NCBI GenBank assembly: GCA_017397205.1
Contig: JAFQJX010000218.1
Location: 1-12,659, forward strand
From: Clostridia bacterium
Lineage (GTDB): Bacteria; Bacillota; Clostridia; Oscillospirales; CAG-272
Length of the DNA: 12,659 nucleotides
Direction: 5' to 3'
Positions 1 to 8,056 of this stretch are shown here, piece after piece. The position numbers and the translations under genes were made by a program. Positions within the stretch are counted from its first letter, which is position 1. Every line of letters starts with the position of its first letter. Under the pieces are notes generated by a model. It saw only the letters and a program-made list of their open reading frames with translations, did not search any database and had not been told where the DNA came from.

Positions 1-3000
1 AGGAAATCGGCGAGGTGGAAAAGGCGGCGGGCGGCATTCTGATGCCCCCCAAAAAGATGCCCGAAAAGCTGCTTTCCTGCGAGCTGGAGGGCGGAAAAAT
101 CCGCACCTACCTGGAGGAGGACACCCTGACGGAGGCGCTGACGGGTCTCTGGCGCTCCTCCCGTAATTCCCTGCAGGAATGCGGCGCAAATCCGCTCTAT
201 CTTGCACTCGGCTTTTTGCGCTGGTACGAAACGGAGCGCTCCGTCAAGCCCCTGTACGCACCTCTCATTTTAGTGCCTGTGGAGCTTGTGCGGCATTCCG
301 CACCGCGCGCCTATACCCTGCGCGTGCGTGAGGAGGAGGTGCGCTTCAACATTACCCTTCTGGAGATGCTTCGCACGGTATACGATATTGAAATCCCCGG
401 GCTTGACCCCCTGCCCAGAACGGAGGAGGGGGTGGATATACGCCGTGCCTTCCACCTGTTGCGCCGTGCGCTGGTGCATTTGCGCCGCTTTGAGGTGGTG
501 GAAGGTGCCACGGTTGCAAACTTCTCCTTCAGCCGCTTTATTATGTGGAACGACCTCCACAACCGCGCCCAGGAGATTGAGAGCAACCGTACCGTCAACG
601 CCCTGATAGAGGGCAAGGCAGACCCCGCGCAAAACGCGTCCTTCCTCTCACCGGGTGAGCTGGACGAGCGCGTATTTCCTGCGGACGTTGCCGCCCCCCT
701 GCCCTATGACTCCTCGCAGCTTTCTGCCATCGTGGCGGCGGGCGAGGGGCAAAGCTTCGTCCTGCACGGCCCCCCCGGCACGGGAAAAAGCCAAACCATT
801 ACCAACATGATCTGCAATGCCCTGTACGGCGGAAAAACCGTGCTGTTCATTGCTGAAAAGATGGCGGCTCTCAGCGTTGTGGAAAGCCGTCTTACGTCGC
901 TTGGGCTGTCCCCCTTCTGCCTGGAGCTGCACTCTGACAAGGCAAAGAAAACGGACGTCCTTGCCCACCTCGGTGAAACGCTGGAAAACGCCCACGCCGC
1001 GTCCCCCAAGGGGCACGGCGAGGATGCCGCGCGCATTCTTGCCCTCCGCCGCACCCTCAACCAGACTCTTTCCCTCGTCCACCGCGACCATTCCTGCGGC
1101 TTCTCCCTGTATGATGCAATCGTGCTGTACGAGCAGTACCGCGATGCACCCGCCGTAGAGTTTTTTACCCCCTCGCACTTTGAAAATCTCACCCCTGCCT
1201 TAAGACGGGCGTGGGAGGACCTGATTCGGGAATATATTGCCCTTGCAAACGCCTGCGGCGGTGCGAGGGACAACCCCCTTTCCATCTATCGCAAGGACGG
1301 ATACAGCCACGGCGACAAAGCGCGGCTGGCGACCGCCCTGGAGGAATACCACGCGGCGGCGGCAGCCCTGAAAAAGGCATATGACGCCATTCGCGCCCTG
1401 CTCCCCCTGCGCGAGGAAAAAACCTATTTACAAATGGGTGCCATTGCGACGCTCTGCTCCCGCCTTGCCGACACCACCGTCCTGCCTAAGGGTCTGCTTC
1501 TGGCAGAGGGGCTTGCCGAAACGCGCGAGCAGATGGAGCGCCTTTGCAAAACGGGCAAGCGGCACGTCCAGCTGCGCGAGGTGCTGCTGTTCCGCTTTGA
1601 CGCCGACCTTTTGAGGCAAAGCCCCGAGGAGCCGCTCTCCGAGCTGCACGGTGCTCAGAAGGCGTCCTTCTTCGTGCGCCAGGCACGCCTGCGTGCCGAG
1701 AAAAAGCGGCTTGCCGTCCACTCCAAGGACCCTGCCTCCCTTTCTGTGCGTGAGTTAGAAAGCGTGTGGCACATGGTGGAGGAGTATCAGTCCACCGCCG
1801 AAACCATCCGCGACCTCTTGCCTGTGGGCAAGCGGCTGTTTGGCGAGCTTTGCCGCGCCGAGGGAAGCGATTTCGGATATCTGGAGCGCCTGTGGCGCGA
1901 TGCCTATGACCTCTACACCCTCGTTCATCCCTGTGCGGAGAACAACGGGGAAATGACCGCGCTGCTCCGTCGGCTTGACGACCTTGCCAGCCGCGGAGAG
2001 CTGCACAAGCACTCCTCCCTGTTCCGCACCTTTGCCGCCTCCTACGAGGCGCTTTCACAGCTGGAGGGCAGGATTGCCGACCTTTGCGAGACTGACACGG
2101 CAGAGTGGCATTCCGCCCGTAATTGGCTGTGCGAGGAGGGCGACCTCTTTGACCGCGCCCGTGAGCGCGTGCAAAGCTTGCGCGATTGGTGCAGCTATCG
2201 GGCAAAGCGCGAGGAAATGCATTCCGCAGGCCTCGGTGCGCTTGCCTCTGCTCTTGAGGAGGGGACGCTCGGCACCGCCGACCTGCTCCCTGCCTTTTAC
2301 CGCGCGACCGCCCTTGCGGTTGCAAACGCGCTCGTTGAGGGGGACAGTAGTCTGACCTCCTTCAGCGGTGCCATGATGGAGGAAAAAATTAAGGAATACC
2401 GCACCGGCTGCGACCGCTTTGCCTCTCTCACCGTAGAGGAGCTGAAGGCGCGGATTTGCGCCCGTATTCCCATCTCGGGCGACCCTGCCGCCTCCTCCGA
2501 GCTTGGCATTCTCACGCGCGCGATCCGCTCGGGTGGGCGCGGCATGAGCTTGCGGCAGATTTTTGACGCCATTCCTCATCTTTTGCGGCGCCTGTGCCCC
2601 TGTATGCTGATGAGCCCACTCTCCGTGGCACAGTATCTGGACCCCTCTCAGCCGCTGTTTGACCTGGTGATTTTTGACGAGGCATCCCAGATGCCGACCT
2701 GCGAGGCGGTGGGTGCCATTGCACGCGGCAAGAGTCTGATTGTCGTGGGTGACCCCAATCAGCTCCCCCCCACCTCCTTCTTTACCGCCACCCAATTTGA
2801 CGAGGACAACTGTGACAAGGAGGACCTTGACAGCTTGCTTGACGACTGTCTTGCCCTTTCCATGCCGCAGCTTCACCTCCTCTGGCACTACCGCTCCCGT
2901 CACGAGAGCTTGATTGCCTTCTCCAACCGCCGCTATTACGACAACCGCCTGAACACCTTCCCCTCGCCCTCTGCCCCCCTCAGCCGCGTACGGCTGATTT

Positions 3001-4529
3001 CGGTGGACGGCATTTACGACCGTGGGCGCACGCGCCAGAACCGCGTGGAGGCGGAGGCGGTGGTGAGTGAAATCATTCGCCGACTGACGGACCCCGAAAC
3101 GGCGGGGCAATCCATCGGCGTCGTCACCTTCTCAAGTGTTCAGCAGCTTCTGATAGAGGACCTTCTGGAGGCGCGCCTTGCCCGCAACGAGGCGGCAGAG
3201 GAGGCGCTTGCAAGGCAGACGGAGCCCATCTTTGTCAAAAACCTTGAAAACGTACAGGGCGACGAGCGCGACGTCATTCTCTTTTCCGTTTGCTACGGCC
3301 CCGACCGCACAGGGCAGCTTTCCATGAATTTCGGTCCTCTCGGTCGCGCGGGCGGCTGGCGGCGGCTGAACGTTGCCGTTTCCCGTGCAAGAGAGGAAAT
3401 GCTGGTCTTCTCCTCCATTCAGCCCGAGCAAATTGACCTGCGCCGCACCGAGGCGCAAGGGATTGCAGGACTCCGCGCGTTTCTGGAATACGCCCGTGAC
3501 GGCATGGACGCCCTCACCACCCACGACAGCTACGAGGGGACGGAATACGGCCTCGGCGACTGCCTGGCTGAAATGCTCCGCACCAAGGGCTACGAGGCAG
3601 ATACCCATATCGGCGCCTCCTCCTGTCAGATTGACGTTGCCGTGAAGGACCCCTATCACGAGGGAGAATATCTGCTTGGTATTCTTTGCGACAGCACCAA
3701 GGACACGGGCGGCACCAGCGCAAGGGACAGAAATATTCAGCAGGAGCGCGTTCTCTTTGCGCTCGGCTGGCGCCTGCACCACCTTTGGAGCGTGGATTTC
3801 TGGGATGCCCCCGACAGAGAGTTTGATAAAATCGTCAAGCTGCTCACCTCCCTGAAGCGTGCGTCGCGCAAGCGCGCACAGGAGGAAACGAAAAAGCAGG
3901 GTCCCACGGACGCGCCCACCGAGCAAACGCCCGCAAAGCGCCACCGCTCGGGCTACGAACGGTGCATTTATACCGAATGCGCCCCCGTTTCCCCCTCTAA
4001 ATCCAAGCAAACGGCACAGGCGTTCCTTTCTCCCGACAACCGCAAAATGATTGATGCACAGCTGACCGAGCTTCTTGCAGCCGAGGCGCCGATTTCCTAC
4101 GAAACGCTGCGCCGCCGCATCCTGGGCGCCTGGGGGCTTCGTCCCACGCCCAAGCTGGACACCCACCTGACGTCCCTGCTCTCTGAAAAGCGGTGCGTTT
4201 CCGTGCCTGACGGGGAGAGCGTGTTCTATTGGCTGCCCTCGCAGGTACCCGAGGAGTGGCGTCTGCTTCGCCTCCCCTCCTCGCCTGAGCGGCGCCGTGC
4301 GCCCGCGGATATTCCGCGCGAGGAGATTGCCGTTGCACTTGCGACCGTTGTGGACGAGCAGCTTTCCCTTTCACAGGAGGACGCCTTCCTTGCCGTCGGC
4401 CGCCTGCTTGGCTATTCCCGTCCCACCGCCAAGCTCACCCCGCGCCTTGAGGCAGGGCTTGCCTGTGCTATTGCACGCCGTCTGGTGCTTGCGGACGGCA
4501 ACCGTCTGATTTCCCCCCATGCTACCTGA
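1..4529 (+). CDS. DUF4011-family SF1 helicase with Vsr-like nuclease-fold domain and DUF3320 (5' partial)
   Basis: Large superfamily 1 (Upf1/Dna2-like) helicase, presumably an ATP-driven DNA or RNA translocase. Residues are numbered from the GTG at 15, although the frame stays open to the window edge and the start is probably upstream. Residues 40-210 match the later part of DUF4011 (NPLYLALGFLRWYE, then an APLILVPVEL stretch). Helicase motifs follow: Q235, Walker A GPPGTGKS 252-259, motif Ia 276-286, Walker B DEASQ 888-892, GDPNQLPP 912-919, WHYRSR 957-962, VQGDERD 1080-1086 and RRLNVAVSRAR 1116-1126. A helix-rich insert of about 600 residues separates motifs Ia and II. Residues 1173-1280 resemble the MTES_1575 restriction-endonuclease-like domain (ID at 1206-1207, ARDR, LGWRLHHLWS). 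A polar, lysine-rich linker (about 1281-1337) leads to DUF3320 (about 1344-1500). The early DUF4011 motif is absent, which supports 5' truncation by the window. The next gene begins 15 nt after the stop. Family assignment is firm; cellular role is inferred. Confidence 0.9.
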   Translation, partial: EIGEVEKAAGGILMPPKKMPEKLLSCELEGGKIRTYLEEDTLTEALTGLWRSSRNSLQECGANPLYLALGFLRWYETERSVKPLYAPLILVPVELVRHSAPRAYTLRVREEEVRFNITLLEMLRTVYDIEIPGLDPLPRTEEGVDIRRAFHLLRRALVHLRRFEVVEGATVANFSFSRFIMWNDLHNRAQEIESNRTVNALIEGKADPAQNASFLSPGELDERVFPADVAAPLPYDSSQLSAIVAAGEGQSFVLHGPPGTGKSQTITNMICNALYGGKTVLFIAEKMAALSVVESRLTSLGLSPFCLELHSDKAKKTDVLAHLGETLENAHAASPKGHGEDAARILALRRTLNQTLSLVHRDHSCGFSLYDAIVLYEQYRDAPAVEFFTPSHFENLTPALRRAWEDLIREYIALANACGGARDNPLSIYRKDGYSHGDKARLATALEEYHAAAAALKKAYDAIRALLPLREEKTYLQMGAIATLCSRLADTTVLPKGLLLAEGLAETREQMERLCKTGKRHVQLREVLLFRFDADLLRQSPEEPLSELHGAQKASFFVRQARLRAEKKRLAVHSKDPASLSVRELESVWHMVEEYQSTAETIRDLLPVGKRLFGELCRAEGSDFGYLERLWRDAYDLYTLVHPCAENNGEMTALLRRLDDLASRGELHKHSSLFRTFAASYEALSQLEGRIADLCETDTAEWHSARNWLCEEGDLFDRARERVQSLRDWCSYRAKREEMHSAGLGALASALEEGTLGTADLLPAFYRATALAVANALVEGDSSLTSFSGAMMEEKIKEYRTGCDRFASLTVEELKARICARIPISGDPAASSELGILTRAIRSGGRGMSLRQIFDAIPHLLRRLCPCMLMSPLSVAQYLDPSQPLFDLVIFDEASQMPTCEAVGAIARGKSLIVVGDPNQLPPTSFFTATQFDEDNCDKEDLDSLLDDCLALSMPQLHLLWHYRSRHESLIAFSNRRYYDNRLNTFPSPSAPLSRVRLISVDGIYDRGRTRQNRVEAEAVVSEIIRRLTDPETAGQSIGVVTFSSVQQLLIEDLLEARLARNEAAEEALARQTEPIFVKNLENVQGDERDVILFSVCYGPDRTGQLSMNFGPLGRAGGWRRLNVAVSRAREEMLVFSSIQPEQIDLRRTEAQGIAGLRAFLEYARDGMDALTTHDSYEGTEYGLGDCLAEMLRTKGYEADTHIGASSCQIDVAVKDPYHEGEYLLGILCDSTKDTGGTSARDRNIQQERVLFALGWRLHHLWSVDFWDAPDREFDKIVKLLTSLKRASRKRAQEETKKQGPTDAPTEQTPAKRHRSGYERCIYTECAPVSPSKSKQTAQAFLSPDNRKMIDAQLTELLAAEAPISYETLRRRILGAWGLRPTPKLDTHLTSLLSEKRCVSVPDGESVFYWLPSQVPEEWRLLRLPSSPERRRAPADIPREEIAVALATVVDEQLSLSQEDAFLAVGRLLGYSRPTAKLTPRLEAGLACAIARRLVLADGNRLISPHAT

Positions 4530-4530
4530 T

Positions 4531-4537
4531 AAGGAGG
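4531..4537 (+). promoter_or_regulatory. Ribosome binding site fixing the TTG start at 4545
   Basis: AAGGAGG lies 7 nt before the TTG at 4545, an ideal Shine-Dalgarno distance. The first in-frame ATG is 14 codons later and would remove the essential Asp-x-His metal-binding motif, so the TTG is the credible start. The site begins just after the helicase stop codon, so no separate promoter fits in the 15-nt gap. Confidence 0.85.
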
Positions 4538-4544
4538 TGCTCCT

Positions 4545-5600
4545 TTGAAAATTTTACACACAGCCGATTTGCATTTAGACTCCGTCATGGAGGCAAATCT
4601 TGACCCCTCCGTTGCCACCCAGCGGCGCAAGGAACTACTCCTGACCTTTGGCAGAATGGTGGATTACGCCGCCAAGGTCGGGGTGCGGGTATTTCTCATT
4701 TGCGGTGACCTCTTTGACACCGCACACCCCTCCCCCGACGCCGAGGGGTACGTGATGAGCCAGATTGCCGCCCATCCCGAAATTGACTTCCTGTGCCTGT
4801 GGGGCAACCACAACGAGGGGTACACCCCCACCCACGCCCCTGCCAATCTCAGGACGTTCCCCCAGAAGGGGTACGCCCACTATCGCTACGGCGACGTGGT
4901 GATTACGGGCAGCGAAAGCAACTCCTCCTACCACGAGCTGCGCCTTGAGGAAAAGGATATCAATATCCTCGCCCTGCACGGACAGCTTTCGGATTCCATC
5001 ACCGACCTTGCGGTGATTAATCTCAAGTTCTACCGCAATCTGCATATTGACTACCTCGCCCTGGGGCATTACCACCGCCAGCGCAAGGAGCCGCTTGACG
5101 ACCGCGGTGTCTGGGCGTACTGCGGCACCCCCGAGGGGCGCGGCTTTGACGAGGCGGGAGAAAAGGGCTTTATGCTCCTGGACACGGACGGCGGACGTCT
5201 TTCCTCCGTTTTCGTTCCCTTTGCCAAGCGCACGGTGCATCTCGTCACCGTGGATATCAGCCGCCTGTTCAACCAGCGCGATATTGAAAAGGTGGTGGGG
5301 GAGGCGGTTGCCGCGATTCCTCAGTCCGACCTGGTACGGGTGGTGCTGCGCGGCATTTACGAAACGGAAATGCACAAGGATATCGAGCAGCTGACCTCTC
5401 TGTTTGAGGACCGCTTCTTCCATTTCTCGGTCGTGGACGAGTCCAACATTTCTCTCCGCCCCGACTCCTATGAGCATGACGTTTCCCTCAAAGGTGAATT
5501 TGTACGCACCGTCCTCGCCTGCGGTCTTTCGCGCGAGGATACGGAGCGCATTATCCGTTGCGGCATTCAGGCGCTGAACGGCGAGGAGGTGGACGAATGA
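4545..5600 (+). CDS. YhaO/SbcD/Mre11-like metallophosphoesterase (putative DNA exonuclease)
   Basis: Calcineurin-like metallophosphoesterase of 351 aa, in the group annotated as DNA repair exonuclease (YhaO, related to SbcD and Mre11). Such proteins use two metal ions (Mn in characterised Mre11) to cut DNA and act with a Rad50/SbcC-type ATPase. Visible metal-site motifs are DLH at residues 8-10, GDLFD 54-58, GNHN 87-90, a His-Gly pair at 145-146 and GHYH 174-177. The phosphodiesterase fold fills roughly residues 1-220. The remaining C-terminal part, about 130 residues, probably contacts the ATPase partner. The third motif reads GNHN instead of the usual GNHD or GNHE. The stop overlaps the ATPase start in an ATGA, which suggests translational coupling and a joint complex. 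The family is clear; the exact nuclease activity and substrate are inferred. Confidence 0.88.
   Translation: MKILHTADLHLDSVMEANLDPSVATQRRKELLLTFGRMVDYAAKVGVRVFLICGDLFDTAHPSPDAEGYVMSQIAAHPEIDFLCLWGNHNEGYTPTHAPANLRTFPQKGYAHYRYGDVVITGSESNSSYHELRLEEKDINILALHGQLSDSITDLAVINLKFYRNLHIDYLALGHYHRQRKEPLDDRGVWAYCGTPEGRGFDEAGEKGFMLLDTDGGRLSSVFVPFAKRTVHLVTVDISRLFNQRDIEKVVGEAVAAIPQSDLVRVVLRGIYETEMHKDIEQLTSLFEDRFFHFSVVDESNISLRPDSYEHDVSLKGEFVRTVLACGLSREDTERIIRCGIQALNGEEVDE
5583..5589 (+). promoter_or_regulatory. Ribosome binding site fixing the ATG start at 5597
   Basis: GAGGAGG ends 7 nt before the ATG at 5597, inside the 3' end of the preceding gene. It supports this start over the in-frame ATG at 5558, which has no comparable site and would add 13 residues unlike the family's N-terminus. 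Confidence 0.8.
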
Positions 5601-7576
5601 AGCTGATTGAATGCTACGTTGAAAACTTCGGCAAGCTCTCCCGCTACGCCCATCGGTTTGAGGGGGGTATGAATACCCTGCTTCAGGACAACGGCTGGGG
5701 AAAAACCACCTTTGCCTCCTTTATCAAGGCGATGCTGTACGGGCTTTCCACAAGCCGCTCACAGGACCTGACCCTCAACGAAAGAAGCCGCCTCAACCCC
5801 TGGCAGGGCGGCACCTGGGGCGGCACCCTGACCTTTACGGACGGTGAGGGGACCTACCGCATTGAGCGCACCTTCGGCACCAAGGAGTCTCAGGACACCT
5901 TCCACCTTTTTGACGCCCTGACGGGGCTTCCCTCCGACAAATATTCCTCCAACCTCGGCGAGGAGCTGTTCGGCATTGATGCCGCGGGCTACGAGCGCTC
6001 CACCTTTATCAGCGAACGCATCACCACCCCGGGCGGCGACAAAGATTACACGGGGATTCAGGCAAAGCTCGTGGACCTCGGTGACCTTGCCGATTATGAA
6101 ATTGCCGTCAAGCAGCTCAACCGCCGCCGCCAGCACTACTACCTGCAAAGCGGAAACGGCGCGATTACCGAGGTGGAGCAGAAGCTTTCCCTGAAGCGCC
6201 GCGAGCACACCGAATGCGAGGAGGCGCTGAGAAAAACCAACGAGCTAAACCGCACCGCACACGCGCTGGACAGCAAGCGGCAGGAGCTGGAGGCAACCGC
6301 CCTGCGCCTGGAGCGCGAGGCAGAGGCGTCCGTCACCCTGCGCGAAACGCGCGCGCTGGAGGCGCACAAGGAGGCGCTTGAGGAAAACTGCCGAAAGGCA
6401 CGTGAGCAGGTTTCCTCCTGCCGTGCCTATCTTTCGGGTATGACCCCCTCCGTGCGCGAGGTGGAGGAGCAAATGCGCGTATGGCGCTATTTGCAGGAGG
6501 AAAAGCGCGAGGACGTCTGCGCGAAGCCGCTGTCCCTTATTTTCCCCGTTTTGTGTACTGTTTTTGGGCTCCTCCTTGTGGTGCTTGGCATTGTTTTCGC
6601 GACAAGCATGCCTGTCGCACCCCTGCTGCTCGTACCGCTCGGTGCCCTTTTGTTCGGCGCCGCCGTCATACTTTCCTTTATGCGGACGCGCGCCCTGCAA
6701 ACCATGAAATCACAGCAGGCACGCCGTGCAGAATACGAGCGCCACGAGCGCGAGCTGAACGGATTCTTAGAGGACTATCCCATCGTGCGTGCAGACGATA
6801 CCCTTGCCGACCGAGGTGAAATGCTCTGGGCAATCCGCACCAAGCTGGACGACCTCCGCCGGGCGCAGGAGCACGAGCAGGAGGCAAACGCCGCCCTTGC
6901 CGCATTCCGCACGTCACACCCTGCCCTGTTTGGCGCCGCCCCGCAGCCCGAGGACGAGGAGGGCGCAAGACGCGCCGAAATCCTTGTGGGCGTGAGAGGG
7001 GAAATTGAGCAAATCCGCCAGCAGAGAATGGCGTGCGAGCGCGATATTGCCCGTTATGCCGCTGCCGCAGGCAACTACTCCGCCTGCCAGCAGGAGATTG
7101 CGTCGCTTGAAGGAAAGCTTGCCACCTATAAGAAAAGCTTGTACATTATTCAGACCACGCAGCAGCTTCTCACGAATGCGAAAACCAACCTCACCACCCG
7201 TTACCTGACAGATATACAGTCGCATTTCCGTCACTACATGCAGCTGCTGACCGTGGAGGACAAGGGGACCATCTTCTCCGACGAATATGAAACGGAGGCG
7301 TTTACCGTCACCGCAGATTTCCAGGTGAACATTACCAAGTTCGGCGTCACCCGTCCTGCCACCTACCTCAGCCGCGGCGGACGCGACCTCGTAGCACTTT
7401 GCCTGCGGTTTTCTATCTGCGACGCCCTGTTCCGCGACCGCAAGCCCCCTCTGATTCTGGACGACCCCTTTATCAATCTGGACGACGACAAAACCGCCGC
7501 CGCCATGCGCCTGCTCGGCGAGATTGCAAAGGAGCGCCAGATTCTCTATATCTGCTGTCACTCCAGCAGAATGTAA
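5597..7576 (+). CDS. YhaN/SbcC/Rad50-like ATPase with internal transmembrane hairpin
   Basis: AAA/ABC-type ATPase of 659 aa resembling YhaN and the SbcC/Rad50 class, probable partner of the phosphoesterase just upstream. The chosen ATG at 5597 starts with MKLIECYVENFGKL, the conserved first strand of this family. Walker A reads NGWGKTT (residues 32-38), the ABC signature LSRGGRD (591-597) and Walker B LILDDPF (619-625); a switch-type His sits at 655 near the C-terminus. Long charged helical arms, likely coiled coil, span about 175-305 and 365-545. Between them two hydrophobic segments (about 312-335 and 339-363) form a membrane hairpin where Rad50 carries its zinc hook; no CxxC is present. 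At 659 aa it is shorter than the YhaN of Bacillus subtilis (about 960 aa as I recall). ATGA overlap with the upstream gene suggests coupled synthesis. DNA-end tethering or processing at the membrane is an inference. Confidence 0.87.
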   Translation: MKLIECYVENFGKLSRYAHRFEGGMNTLLQDNGWGKTTFASFIKAMLYGLSTSRSQDLTLNERSRLNPWQGGTWGGTLTFTDGEGTYRIERTFGTKESQDTFHLFDALTGLPSDKYSSNLGEELFGIDAAGYERSTFISERITTPGGDKDYTGIQAKLVDLGDLADYEIAVKQLNRRRQHYYLQSGNGAITEVEQKLSLKRREHTECEEALRKTNELNRTAHALDSKRQELEATALRLEREAEASVTLRETRALEAHKEALEENCRKAREQVSSCRAYLSGMTPSVREVEEQMRVWRYLQEEKREDVCAKPLSLIFPVLCTVFGLLLVVLGIVFATSMPVAPLLLVPLGALLFGAAVILSFMRTRALQTMKSQQARRAEYERHERELNGFLEDYPIVRADDTLADRGEMLWAIRTKLDDLRRAQEHEQEANAALAAFRTSHPALFGAAPQPEDEEGARRAEILVGVRGEIEQIRQQRMACERDIARYAAAAGNYSACQQEIASLEGKLATYKKSLYIIQTTQQLLTNAKTNLTTRYLTDIQSHFRHYMQLLTVEDKGTIFSDEYETEAFTVTADFQVNITKFGVTRPATYLSRGGRDLVALCLRFSICDALFRDRKPPLILDDPFINLDDDKTAAAMRLLGEIAKERQILYICCHSSRM

Positions 7577-7587
7577 TTCTCCGAGCA

Positions 7588-7640
7588 AGCAAAGAGGAGC
7601 CGAACACTCGGCTCCTCTTTGCTATTTTGTTTTTTCTTTT
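7588..7640 (+). terminator. Rho-independent terminator of the helicase/YhaO/YhaN-like unit
   Basis: A perfect 16-bp inverted repeat (left arm 7588-7603, right arm 7608-7623) with an ACAC loop is followed by a T-rich run from 7624 to 7640. It starts 11 nt after the ATPase stop and fits plus-strand termination. On the minus strand the same hairpin is not followed by a T tract, so it is a weaker candidate for ending the converging pyr operon. The rest of the 63-bp gap between the two stop codons (7577-7639) holds nothing else I can identify. Confidence 0.88.
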
Positions 7641-8056
7641 CAGTCCGCCTTTGCGTCGCAGTAAATGCAACGGTAGGTCCGCTTCTCGGGGTCTGCCAGG
7701 CGGAAAATGTGGTGAATATCCTGCTCCGTCGTGGTGATGCAACGGGGGTTTTTACAACGCAACAGGTCTGTGATGCGGGTGGGCAGGTCAATGTGGCGCT
7801 TGTCCACCAGCTTGCCGTCACGGATGAAGTTGACGGTAACGTTGGGGCTGAAATAGCCGAGAATATCCAGGTCAATATCCAGCTCGCCGTCCACCTTGAT
7901 GATATCCTTGTGCCCCAGCTTCTTGCTGGGCACGTTGCGAAGAAGGGCAACGGGACAGGAAAGCTTGTCCATACCGAGCATCTGATAAATCTGCATACCG
8001 CAGCCGGCTTCAATATGGTCAATCACGATTCCGTTTTTGATTGCATCAATTTTCAT
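7640..8056 (-). CDS. pyrI: Aspartate carbamoyltransferase regulatory subunit
   Basis: PyrI, the non-catalytic regulatory chain of class B aspartate carbamoyltransferase. In the characterised enzyme it binds CTP/UTP (inhibition) or ATP (activation) and joins catalytic trimers into a dodecamer. The 138 residues comprise an N-terminal allosteric domain (about 1-95; the IKNG.VIDHI stretch at the start is typical) and a C-terminal zinc domain with the four expected cysteines C101, C106, C130 and C133, spaced C-x4-C and C-x2-C. It is slightly shorter than the E. coli chain (about 153 aa), mostly at the N-terminus. It is the last gene of the operon. Its ATG lies inside pyrB, with an 11-nt overlap, and GGAGG sits 6 nt upstream, so synthesis is probably coupled to that of its partner. 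Confidence 0.96.
   Translation of the reverse strand: MKIDAIKNGIVIDHIEAGCGMQIYQMLGMDKLSCPVALLRNVPSKKLGHKDIIKVDGELDIDLDILGYFSPNVTVNFIRDGKLVDKRHIDLPTRITDLLRCKNPRCITTTEQDIHHIFRLADPEKRTYRCIYCDAKAD

Noticed and set aside
15..17. GTG at 15 as the true start of the helicase.
   Set aside because: The frame is open to the window edge, and the early DUF4011 segment expected in this family is missing, so the gene most likely starts upstream. A weak AGGA at 1-4 does not outweigh this, though it cannot be fully excluded.
2055..4166. Two long minus-strand open frames (351 and 344 codons) within the helicase gene.
   Set aside because: The plus-strand frame carries all SF1 helicase motifs across this region, and the minus-strand translations show no domain; they result from high GC at third positions.
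5558..5599. An earlier in-frame ATG (5558) for the Rad50-like ATPase.
   Set aside because: It would add 13 residues unlike the family N-terminus. The ATG at 5597 has GAGGAGG at ideal spacing and begins directly with the conserved first strand.
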